Assembly: GCA_963556145.1 (NCBI GenBank)
Contig: OY744472.1
Location: forward strand, 5,456,001 to 5,520,000
Direction of reading: 5' to 3'
DNA length: 64,000 nt
Origin: Hygrocybe punicea
Taxonomy: Eukaryota > Basidiomycota > Agaricomycetes > Agaricales > Hygrophoraceae
In this document: positions 19,626 through 29,300 of the stretch, in pieces
Layout: each line of letters opens with the position of its first letter
Numbering within the stretch: the stretch's first letter is position 1
Program-made: the position numbers and the translations under genes
The notes under the pieces: generated by a model
What the model was told of the DNA's origin: nothing
Database searches by the model: none
Seen by the model: only the letters and a program-made list of their open reading frames with translations

Positions 19626-21510
19626 ATGGGCAACAATGCTGTCAAGAAGCGAAAACAAGCAGCCAAAACAAAGAGGGCCCTAACGCGAATGCTGCCGCAA
19701 CCGACAAACGACTTGCTGCCCCCGCCGATAGCTCAGAGACGGTCCTGGACTCTGATGGCCCTCCATCTACAAATGACAAGGACCTTGCACCGGCTGTAGG
19801 GAAGAAAATGGTCCATTGGGGCAAAGTTCTCTCAGATTCCGGTATGTCTCTCTTTTTTCTTTTCATTACTACTAATTTTTTCTACCGTTTTAGGTCCGAG
19901 TACGACAGAAGACTCTGAAATGAACCCTGGCCATCCTGTTCGCCAAGCCGCCAAAGCAATCGGTGCATTACTCAAGTGGCTCAATGTTGACGAACCTAGT
20001 GAAGACCCGATGTCCCTCTCTGACACCTCCGATACCTCCAACGACTCCGAGGAGGACTTCACAAACGAAATTGAGGAAGTACTCGCACCTAAGAAAGTAA
20101 CCATCAAGATAGAGCCAGGGCTTGACAAGGCGGCCAACGATGCGGCCAAACCGGCAGTAGCGAAGCCTGCACCCAAGGCAAAGGGGAAGAAACCTGCCGT
20201 CAAAAAGGCACCGGAGATGGATGAGCTGTCCGATGACACCCTCAACGATGGTATGTACCTGATGCGCCTGGACCCGCTTCAACTGATTTTGTTTGACAGA
20301 ACCTGAGTCCTTCAGCATCAGCCTCGACATTGTCAATCAAACTAAAGGCATTCAATCACTCGATGTCATTCAATCGACAATCAGGTGGCCTGACCTTGAG
20401 CAGCAACTCGCTGAGGCATTGGATGTCTACCTGACATCCCTCCATGCTCAGTACCGACTCAGCACCGAGCTGAAGGCTTTGCCCTTCAACCTCACTTCGG
20501 AATGAAACCTTGCTGCCATGATTAACCTTGTCCATCCACTCATCGTTCCAGCACGCCTCGCTAGCAGTTGCCCTTCCAAATGTGCCATGAAAAGCATCTC
20601 AGTTCAAATTTTCAATAAGGGTGACGAGCTTGTCCCTGAGAAGGTATTCTACATCTTTTATTGAAGTACTAGCTGACTATTTTACGGTAGAAATCTGGCG
20701 GGACTGCAAAGGAAAGGGCTAAGGCAGTGCAAAAGGAGCGCACCAAGACTGATGGGGAAACATTTCACGAGAGCTGCATAGAAGCGCGCAAGACGATTAC
20801 TGAGAACTTTCGATGTGATATACACAGCCTCCCTGACAAGCATGCCCTCTGCTGGAGGGATCCTGTCAACAACCTCTGTTACCCAATCACGGAGCCAAAC
20901 ATCAATCTCTGGACGTTGCGCATTGTATTTTTTTTTTCACCTACATCATTGTTCATTCGTGCTTATACCATTGCAGGTAAAAAACCCTGAGACGTATACT
21001 GGCGACATCAAGCCCCCGACCGTCAACTGCTATGACAATGGACCGTGCACCAGGAAACCTGCCCAGCACCTGCCGGTGACTGCACCTGATCCTGCCATGC
21101 ACAACTTTGCATATGGCCTCTGCAGAAACAAGGACCAGCCACTTGTTTTCCCCTCTTGGGGTGAGTGTTTAAAACTGTTCCTTTGAATCCCCACCCTTTC
21201 TGCAGTATCCCACCACCACCACCACCAGCAGCGGCAACAACAACGGCAACAACAACCACGACGGCCAGCAGCAGCAGCAGTGGCAATGGCAATGGCAACG
21301 ACAACAGCAGTGGCAGCAGCAATGGCCACGACAGCAGCGGCAGCAGTGGCAGCAGCAACGGCGATGGCAGCAGGAGCAGCGCCGGCAGTGGCAGCAACGA
21401 CGGCAGCAGTGATGGCAGCAGCAGCGGCAACAGCAGCAGCACCAAGCTGGAAAGGTTCCAGGGACTGGATTTATTTTCTTGTCCACTCTTTTGTAAGCTG
21501 TAAGTGTTAA
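19626..21510 (+). pseudogene. lineage-specific hypothetical protein with C-terminal triplet-repeat exon
   Basis: Start in a good context (CCACCATGG). Exons 19626-19841, 19894-20250, 20300-20643, 20691-20924, 20977-21161 and about 21206-21510 join in phase. The N-terminus is basic (MGNNAVKKRKQAAKTK), then Asp/Ser/Thr-acidic, then a globular part: SFSISLDIVNQTKG ... AMINLVHPLIVPAR ... CDIHSLPDKHALCWRDP ... CYPITEPNINLW, whose Cys/His spacing suggests metal binding. The last exon encodes His/Gln then Ala-rich repeats. Damage: a 1-nt frameshift near 19675 and TGA 20503-20505 with the frame continuing afterwards. The module order resembles the cargo gene at 45220, so I treat them as one family. 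Function unknown. Confidence 0.55.
21208..21442 (+). repeat. CAN trinucleotide-repeat tract
   Basis: About 230 bp of CAC, CAG, CAA, GGC-type triplets with interruptions, in frame with the last exon of the preceding gene (His/Gln to Ala/Thr/Val-rich). Directly adjoins the antisense gypsy relic. Confidence 0.8.
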
Positions 21511-22502
21511 TGGATATCCTTGACTATCTGTTTCTTCACAAGGGAATATGAGAATGTCTCCTTCTTCACATATTAAGGTTCCTTCTCCTATAATGTAGTA
21601 ATAGTCTGCTTCTTCTGAGGCACTTTCTTGCTTATTTGGTACTTCATTAAGATTGTAATCTTGATTGTCTTCATCTTCTGGGTAGACTAAAATAGGCATA
21701 GTTGTTTCTTGGCTATCCTTAATAGTCTCATAGTATACACTGAATTGTTCTAGTGGCTTATCTTCATGCTTAGAATTTTGAGGGTCCTCTTCACCCCCAC
21801 TAGGTTTCGGGAAATATCCCCCAGTTGGCCAACCCACTCAGGCTGGCCAGCTGTATGCCTCGGCCAAGCCATCTGCCTTGGGAAAAGATATTGGTCGGCT
21901 GAGGTTGGCTGGCCCACTTCAAGTGGGAATTGTCCATCTCGGCTGACCCATGTTTCATGGACAAGATACGCTGTAAGGTGTGAAAGAATACACAAATATA
22001 AAAACATTATTTAGGGCTACTGACCTGTCATTGTCTTCCTCTGAAGCATTCCGCTTTTTCCCACTGAATATAAAGAATATTAGATCGCATGAACGGTATA
22101 AATTGAACTTGCAAACCTTGCTCTATTGGTGGTCTTCCTGGACCGCCTATATTACTAAAGTAAATCAATTGTATCTGAAAATACAATTGATGAGACACAC
22201 CTCATAGATGAGACAGGTTTGGCAATGCTAGCAACGCTATGAACACTAATAACGTCTTCGTCTTCGGAGTTGGCAATACTACTGGCGGTTTAGTCATGGT
22301 GGATGAATCAGAATGTTGGAATAGACATGTACACTTCTTCGTTGACAGGCTTGGTGGTGGTGACCTTCCTACTCTTCCTAGAAATAACAGTATGGCCTCT
22401 GTTAGGACGCACAGCAACACATGAAAACAAATATACATACAAAACGGCACTTGATCGAGCTTTGGAGTGAGTCTTCACATTCACGGACTTCTTAGGGGCC
22501 AT
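21447..22502 (-). pseudogene. Ty3/gypsy relic: gag start and pre-RT region
   Basis: On the minus strand an ATG at 22500-22502 opens MAPKKSVNVKTHSKARSS, which can splice to GHTVISRKSRKV before stops. Further down, 21837 to about 21460 is open with an acidic region and then YPLTLTAYKRVDKKINPV, which resembles the AYKRV...KVKPV segment just before the reverse transcriptase in a common basidiomycete gypsy lineage. The reading frame runs straight into the triplet-repeat DNA, so reverse transcriptase and later domains are missing. Assignment rests on one motif. Confidence 0.4.
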
Positions 22503-22633
22503 TGCAAAGATAAGAGCTTTAGGGCAAGGAATGAATCTGTGCGAGATATTGTAGATAAAGGTGCTTCTTCAGTTCCCACAGGGAGTAGAGCAGAGTGAGC
22601 GGTGATCTGTTCAGACAGGGCTTTTCTGAGCTC

Positions 22634-22641
22634 TTTTATAG
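22634..22641 (-). promoter_or_regulatory. TATA-like box upstream of the gypsy-relic ATG
   Basis: The minus strand reads CCTATAAAAGAGC, about 135 bp upstream of ATG 22502, a plausible core promoter of the relic LTR. Motif only. Confidence 0.35.
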
Positions 22642-22804
22642 GCTGGGGAGAGACCAAGACTTTGGCTAGCCAATAGCAGTATCTGCTCATTAGCTACCAG
22701 GCCCCATCAAAATTGGTTGCATGGATTCACATCAAGTCCAATGATGCCCATATGGGTTCTACTGCTTCTAGACTGTGTTCTGGCTGCTTCATTTCGATTT
22801 TGGT

Positions 22805-23115
22805 TGCTGTTTATTGCACAGACATTGGATAGGAGTGGAAACATTAAGGAGGGGAGGTGGTAATTGGATATTGTTGCTATTACTACCTCTTGTTTACTGT
22901 TAGTGCCCCTTTGTCTGGGCTGTTCTGTGTATACTATAGCCCCACAATTTCGCATTTTTGATACTCTTTGTTACACAGACAATGGATAGGAGTAGGAGTA
23001 TTACAAGAGGGGAAGCTGTAATTGGATATTGTCGCTATCACTTCCACTTTGTTGCTATCACTGCCCCTTTGTCTGGGCTGTTCTGTGTGTATTGGATGGT
23101 TACTATAGCCCTAGA
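22805..23115. repeat. imperfect tandem duplication, about 160 bp unit
   Basis: Two adjacent copies share ACAGACA.TGGATAGGAGT, TGTAATTGGATATTG and CCCCTTTGTCTGGGCTGTTC. Diverged by substitutions and small indels. No coding content. Confidence 0.65.
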
Positions 23116-23211
23116 ATTTGGTGCTGTTCTTAGGGGTATTAAGTAGCAGTTCTCTGATATTATACCAATCCGGTCAATTCACATGTCACGCATCACACAG
23201 GTTTCCAAAAC

Positions 23212-23304
23212 CACTTGACCTTCCCACACTACAAGCCTTATAATAGTGGTTGAGACACGTGTTCAACCACTATTATAAGGCTTGTAGTGTGGGAAGGTCA
23301 GGTG
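23212..23304. mobile_element. hAT-like hairpin MITE (93 bp)
   Basis: Nearly the whole element is a palindrome: left CACTTGACCTTCCCACACTA, right end the inverse with one mismatch (CACCTGACC...), meeting at GACACGTGTTC. It is flanked by the 8-bp direct repeat TCCAAAAC at 23204-23211 and 23305-23312. An 8-bp target duplication is the hAT signature. No transposase, so non-autonomous. Confidence 0.85.
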
Positions 23305-23312
23305 TCCAAAAC

Positions 23313-23760
23313 AGCAAAATGTCACACTTGTCACACATCACCTATTATGTCAAAGTAATGGCAAAGGTGAATTTTACAAATATCCACAGTGATGAAACCA
23401 TCCTAGTAGTAGTACTGATACATCACACCAATCAACCAGAGTCCATCTCTGACACCACCAGTAACTCTTACCTCCCATGTGGCCCCCCTAGGGTACTGGA
23501 CATGATGCACCCTTCTGCCAGCTTCTTTCCCATTGCAAGGACAATCCTGGGTGCTTCACTGTCCTTGTCTGCCTACATGGTTGTCTGAGTCCCACCCCCA
23601 CCCCCAAGTCCTCTGCAGACTACATCTTCACCTCCTTCACTTCCTCTTAATGAAACTCTGTCACCTCTTCCAACTTCACCCTCTTTAAACACAGATGTTT
23701 TTGGGCATCCTCTGCCCTGTTCAAACAGCAGGGCTGCCAGTGGCCAAATAAGGACTTGAG
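23313..23760. other. no gene recognised
   Basis: Short frames only between the MITE and the Helitron 3' end. Confidence 0.3.
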
Positions 23761-23789
23761 CTAGAGGGCCGTTGCTTTGCACGGCATAT
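23761..23789 (-). terminator. Helitron 3' terminal hairpin and CTAG
   Basis: Stem GCCGT/ACGGC with a GCAAAGCA loop, seven bases before the CTAG end. This hairpin is the transposition terminator of Helitrons. Confidence 0.8.
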
Positions 23790-23838
23790 CCGAGTCCTAC
23801 TCAAAAGATTTGTATGACATGAGATTATTATATACAAC

Positions 23839-26367
23839 TTACACCAAAACATACAATGACATACTTGCTTGTTTTGACCTGCATTGAGTCAGGACAACAT
23901 CATCCAACATTCCTTCATATTCCATAGATCTCCCAGTGGCAATTCCATCATGAAACCAAACAAGACCTGCTGAACTAATAAAATGAGTGGTAAAATGATT
24001 ACTACTATGATATATAACACCTCTGAGACAATACTGGTGTAACTGTCCTTCAACTGGTACTGCCAAGGTATGGTTAACAGTCATATTAACACCAGACACA
24101 GGATAGGCTAATATCTGAGGAGAACACACAAACTTGAATTTCCTGAGTAGTGAGTCATTACAGGTTGTGCACTTTGAACCAGTGACATTCACAAACAAAT
24201 CAATGTCACTCTGGATAGATCCAGAAGTGATCCCTCCAACATTTATATTGCAATTACTCAGTAATGCTAATTGATCTCTAGCAACAGGATGACGTTGAGG
24301 ACAAGAAAGGTTGGAAGAAAGAACAGGGGTTCTAGTTGCTAACAACATATATAAGATAGCATCAACACTAGTGTCCCTTCCCCATGGAAAACTCTGTGGT
24401 GCATGCTGATGTAAATGACACCTCAAAAGATCACGAACATCTTCCAATGAGTACTCAGCATTATAATATCTGGAAAAACCATCTACCAAAAGCCCTAGAA
24501 ACTCACCATTTAAATTTCTAAAAGAATTTGAATACAGAGTTCTGTCATCTTGCCAGATACCATACAATATGGATACAACTGAGTCATATGCACAACTGTT
24601 ATTGTGCCAACGAGTACCCTGAGGAACATTAATAGAGGTTGTTGGAAGACTATCAACAACATGATTAGTTTTCACTTTTTTCTTTTGAGGTGCCACTCGA
24701 GAGCCACTGACCTTTCTCTTGACAGCTGATGGCTGACAAAATTTGGCAGGAGAAGTCCCTGCTGCAGGCACAAATCGTGACTTTAAAGTCCTGACTTCTT
24801 GGCCCTTCTGGGCTTTTCCCAGAATTTTCCAGGGGATATCAACAATTGAATCTACATTGAAAACATCAGACTTATTCCAACGAATAGCTTTGTGCACATT
24901 GGCAGGTACATAATATTCTCCTTTCCATTTTCTGAAAGTATGTATCAGTGAATTCCTGCGATCACCAACAACAGACTTGTCCAACTTACATTCATATCTC
25001 AAACGAACTATCTCATCTAGAAGCTCCAGTTCACGGAATTCTTGACGCAATGCACCAGATGCACCTCCTGTTATCTTCTTTGCATCAAATCCCTGCAAAA
25101 TAACTGTACCAGCAGCTGATGCACTTCGTGACAATGCAGTGTAATAAGACTGATGAGAACGACTATTGTTAAGGTCCACTGGATTATTAGGCCTAGTTTT
25201 TCCTTGTGAGGAATAGTCTGTCATTGAGAAATTAGGAAGTACTTCCACTTGACTGCGGGAAAGAGTCATAGAAGAATCATCAGGTAAAGCACAATCAATA
25301 GTAACACTTGTCCTTGTTAATGGAACAACATTCTCAGGTAATCCATTTAATTTAACATTCTGTGGTGGATTGTGCAGTTTTATAAACAAAGTATCCAGAA
25401 TTCTCTGACCTCTGGAACCTATTGCAGACTGCCAGCAATAAACAGTGCCTTCTTGACCTCTGGTGATACATAGTTCAGTTGCACTATTATTTCGAATAAT
25501 CACTGGCATTCCAACACACAAAGATAGTTTGCCAGGTATACATTTGGAGTTAGAACTATGTGGTTGATTCCACAGAATCTCTTGAACATTATCTGATATG
25601 GTAGTGTTGTGACTTACAATAAGGCAAGATGAATGCCTCTTTTTTTGCCTTTCCTGTGAACGAATTGAGTCATCAGAAAAAAAGTCAGTCAATTGCTGAC
25701 CTATCTCCTTTGAAAATCTCAATGACCCAAGACGATTAATTTCATCTTTGTGAATGTTGAGAGCAGTGATTATAGAGACTTGTCTGAATTCTTCATCATT
25801 GATTGACAAATGACCAGGTAAATTACTAGAAACATGTGATCGCAAAAAGACAAGATCTTCCAGAGTACAAGCTTTGTATCGCATATTTGTAAGGGCTTGT
25901 CGTAGTTGAGCATCTTCCTTTGTCTGTTGTCTTTGTCTCATGTTTTCTCTTAGTATAACAACAGTTGTGACTTGGTGCCACAAAGCTTTTCCAATGGCAG
26001 CTTCCTGATCTGTGTGGCTAGTAGATCTGCCACCAACTGTTCTACTATAGAGAGATGCATGTTCATGTCCTAGTGCAGGGGGTAGTTGAGCAAAGTCTCC
26101 TGCAAATATCATGTTTAATCCACCAAAAGGCACTTCTGTTTCATTGAAAATTTTGGCCATTCTTACACTGATACGATACATATCTCGATAAGATAACATT
26201 GACACCTCATCAAAAAAAATATAATCAACACCTTGTAATCGTGACTTCAACTGTGCAATCTGATTGTTTGATATATGGTCACTAGAATTCTCATTCAATC
26301 CAAACATGCAATGATATGTAGATCCTGCTAGCAGAGCCGCAGCTGTTCCAGTAGGGGCAACTATCAC
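23839..26367 (-). CDS. Helitron helicase (C-terminal part) fused to a predicted Cys protease
   Basis: 842 residues in the frame after a 1-nt break at about 26367. It opens with APTGTAAALLAGSTYHC (helicase motif Ia) and has YIFFDEVSML (Walker B), GDFAQLPPA and later Pif1/RecD-type motifs ending SYYTALSRSASAAGTVILQG. From about residue 590 a second domain begins: GTRWHNNSCAYDSVVSIL, a Cys-box like papain-fold ubiquitin-specific proteases, and near the end SSNHFTTHFISSAGLVWFHDG, the matching His/Asp region. A Lys-rich linker separates the two. The protease could act on ubiquitin-like modifiers or process the polyprotein; either is inference. The Walker A motif lies at the end of the upstream frame (26364-31259), so this is one gene with a single frameshift. 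Confidence 0.82.
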   Translation of the reverse strand: MIVAPTGTAAALLAGSTYHCMFGLNENSSDHISNNQIAQLKSRLQGVDYIFFDEVSMLSYRDMYRISVRMAKIFNETEVPFGGLNMIFAGDFAQLPPALGHEHASLYSRTVGGRSTSHTDQEAAIGKALWHQVTTVVILRENMRQRQQTKEDAQLRQALTNMRYKACTLEDLVFLRSHVSSNLPGHLSINDEEFRQVSIITALNIHKDEINRLGSLRFSKEIGQQLTDFFSDDSIRSQERQKKRHSSCLIVSHNTTISDNVQEILWNQPHSSNSKCIPGKLSLCVGMPVIIRNNSATELCITRGQEGTVYCWQSAIGSRGQRILDTLFIKLHNPPQNVKLNGLPENVVPLTRTSVTIDCALPDDSSMTLSRSQVEVLPNFSMTDYSSQGKTRPNNPVDLNNSRSHQSYYTALSRSASAAGTVILQGFDAKKITGGASGALRQEFRELELLDEIVRLRYECKLDKSVVGDRRNSLIHTFRKWKGEYYVPANVHKAIRWNKSDVFNVDSIVDIPWKILGKAQKGQEVRTLKSRFVPAAGTSPAKFCQPSAVKRKVSGSRVAPQKKKVKTNHVVDSLPTTSINVPQGTRWHNNSCAYDSVVSILYGIWQDDRTLYSNSFRNLNGEFLGLLVDGFSRYYNAEYSLEDVRDLLRCHLHQHAPQSFPWGRDTSVDAILYMLLATRTPVLSSNLSCPQRHPVARDQLALLSNCNINVGGITSGSIQSDIDLFVNVTGSKCTTCNDSLLRKFKFVCSPQILAYPVSGVNMTVNHTLAVPVEGQLHQYCLRGVIYHSSNHFTTHFISSAGLVWFHDGIATGRSMEYEGMLDDVVLTQCRSKQASMSLYVLV

Positions 26368-29300
26368 AAACGGTGTTTTTCATTATTCACATTAAAAAGC
26401 TGTACCAAAGCCTTCAAAACCTGGGTTTTACCTGTGCCACCCATACCACCAATATACATTTTCAATTGCTCAAATTTTCTATTGGATGCATGATTTGCAA
26501 CAATGTAAAATGCTCTTTGCTGTTCTACATTCAGTTGGAAGTCTTTCACAATGTTGTCCATTGTTGATCTAGAGATACCAGAGTGATAGCCTTGCTCAAG
26601 ATATGACTTATCAACAATTTTTACATTGTTATATCTTGAAAGATTGCCTTGTTTGCATGTTAGAGATTCATTAGCATGACTTGGCAAGTTTTCAACTCTG
26701 TTTTCAAGTAGGTCTTGTCTTTTCTTCTGCACATCAGCTTTCCACTGACTCCCTGTTTGTATTATTTCAGGTACTGGTAGCTGAACATCTGATGACTTCA
26801 GAAGGATAGCCTCTGTCCAACCTGTTTGAGTCATTACTGCTCGCATAGTTGCCATGTCAACTTGACATTTCTTCTCATGCTTACCAGTTTCATTAAAGTC
26901 AGCATTGAACTCCTCATGTAACTCTGCCAGTTCATTGTTGTTCTGAAAGTCATCAAGTACTTGTTCTGAATGTTTGTGGTTTAATATCAGATCATAATCA
27001 TCAGACCAACTTGGTAATACCACTGAACCCTTTTGAAGCTGTGCATGGAAGTCATCACATGCATCAAGACACTCATATTTTATATTGAAATTGTCCATCA
27101 GCTCCCTTTGTCTTTGACTAAACTCAAATTTTAAAAATGACTCATCCCAAGATTGATCTTTGGTTTTTAAGTTATATCCAGAGCGCCAAGGTTGAAATAA
27201 TGCAAGCATTGCTGAACAGTAATATTCACGATCACCTTGGTCACATCGTGGTAATGTAGCTCCCACAAATGTTGGAATTTGTGCACTCTCCTTCTGCACA
27301 CAACGAGTTGCATGTGACTTGTGAAGTGGATGATTGTCAAGAAAGACAAATAGGCCAGCAGGAGAAGTTGTCTCTGTCTTTTCATCCACTTTCTGCACAG
27401 AGTCATTTATTTCATCAGATTTTAAATGATCGCAAGACAAACCAGTCTGATGTTGTTCTTCAGTATCAGACCCATCTCTATCATACTGAGATACATGAGA
27501 TGTATCAGAAATTATGCTTTCATCAGCAACATTACCCCCATTTTCTTTTGTAATCAACTTAGATTTTGGAAACTTTTCACGTTTACAACGGCTTATCCAA
27601 TCATACAAGCACATACCTGCCAATTCAGAGGGACGATATATATAATCAAAAACAGGTGATAATCCAACAATGTGACCTCTGTGTTTGATTAAAGCTACCT
27701 TTCCAACATGTTCTCTGCTATCATCTGGATTCCAGGCCTCACGTGCCTCATGAAGATAACTCTGCCAATAGAATGGAGCAAAGTGAAAGTTTGTGTAATG
27801 GTCAGGGTTGCGTAAAAGATACATGCAAGCCATGGGTGATCCAATTTCCATCTTTGCACTCAGGTTATTTACAATTTTTGTCATAAGTCGACGTGCTTTT
27901 TCCTTTTGAGTTTCATGACCACCTATCATTTCACTGTTCTTCTGAAACATTGCTCGAATTGTATCAAATATAACATGAGTTTTCAAAGCAATTTTGGTAA
28001 TATAATCAGATACATAAAGTATTACAGCTTTAATTGCTGTTCCAGACTTCAGACTTGTTACATCTGTGTTGGACCGGAATAAATATGTAAGCAGAGGGGT
28101 AAATGTGTTTATCATTGGCTCTGCTTTCTTCATATTAAGAGCTCCAGTTGTAGGATCCACTTCAGTCTGGCTGAATACAGGACGAGGAAATCGTGCTTTA
28201 CATTTTCCCCACTTATTATCCATGCATCCAACGTACTGCCGGGATTTATGCTGAGAACCATCTTTATTTCTGTTGGTAGAACAATGATGTATGTTTGATT
28301 TAGCCAAAATATCATCAACTACAGATTTAAACTTATCCTCCCAAGTTTTCAAATCTTGACATTGGTTGCATTTGCCACACTTTTTAGAACATTGCTTTGG
28401 GGGTGGTTCTGGTAAAGTCTGTGTTGGATCCAAATAATCTGTGGAACATGAAGCATCATTGATATTTTTCAACACTTCTTCTTGTGGTCCAGTAAGAAAT
28501 TCACCAACATGTGTACTTTCTAGATACTCAACAATATTCTTCTGAAAATCTGAACTTGGATCCAATATCCGCTTTCTGATCTCTTGTGGTGTCAGGCAAC
28601 CACGAATCCAAATCAAGATATGAAGATGTAATGTGAGATGTCCTTGTTGCTCAACTGTGCCATAATAAGCAGAAGTATCACCATATATGCCAGGATGATT
28701 ATTATCCACACCCAACACATGTTTGATAAAAAGTTGGACCATAAAGTGGAAAAAACGTGCACCAGCCACTGGATTCTTTGCAATAAGACAAATTCGCTCA
28801 TCACTTGACCTAATTTTTGGATAGAATTTTTCTTCTGTGTCTGCAAAGTATAAACAAATTGGATGCTTGACATCAGCTGGAGATAAAGTAATGTACCATG
28901 AGGGTGCACCACAGTAAGAGATCAAGGACCAAATTTCATTTCTCATATACTTCTTGCTTGTAGTAGATCCACTCACTTTAGCTCCCACATGATCCAAGTC
29001 TCGGACTACTTGGTAACAATCTTTCTCTTCTTGACTAACTGGCTTCACAACTTCTCCCTCTGACAATCTCTTAGCCAAAGAAGACAAGACAGTTTGATCA
29101 ACATTCAACAGATGGTTGGATATTTCATGAAATTTTGTCTTGTCTGCAAGCAAAAAACCACCAGTTGAGCTGGCCTTTACTTGAGCATGACTAAAGGCAA
29201 CAAATGGAAAGTATATGTCTGTTTGAAAGCGTTTATCATGGTACATCAGAAGATGTCGCTTGTGTTCTGCATCAGACAAGGAAGTAGAACCTATGCCACC

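Noticed and set aside
21023..21445. Leu- and Cys-rich minus-strand frames
   Set aside because: Antisense translations of the CAN triplet repeat; no motifs.
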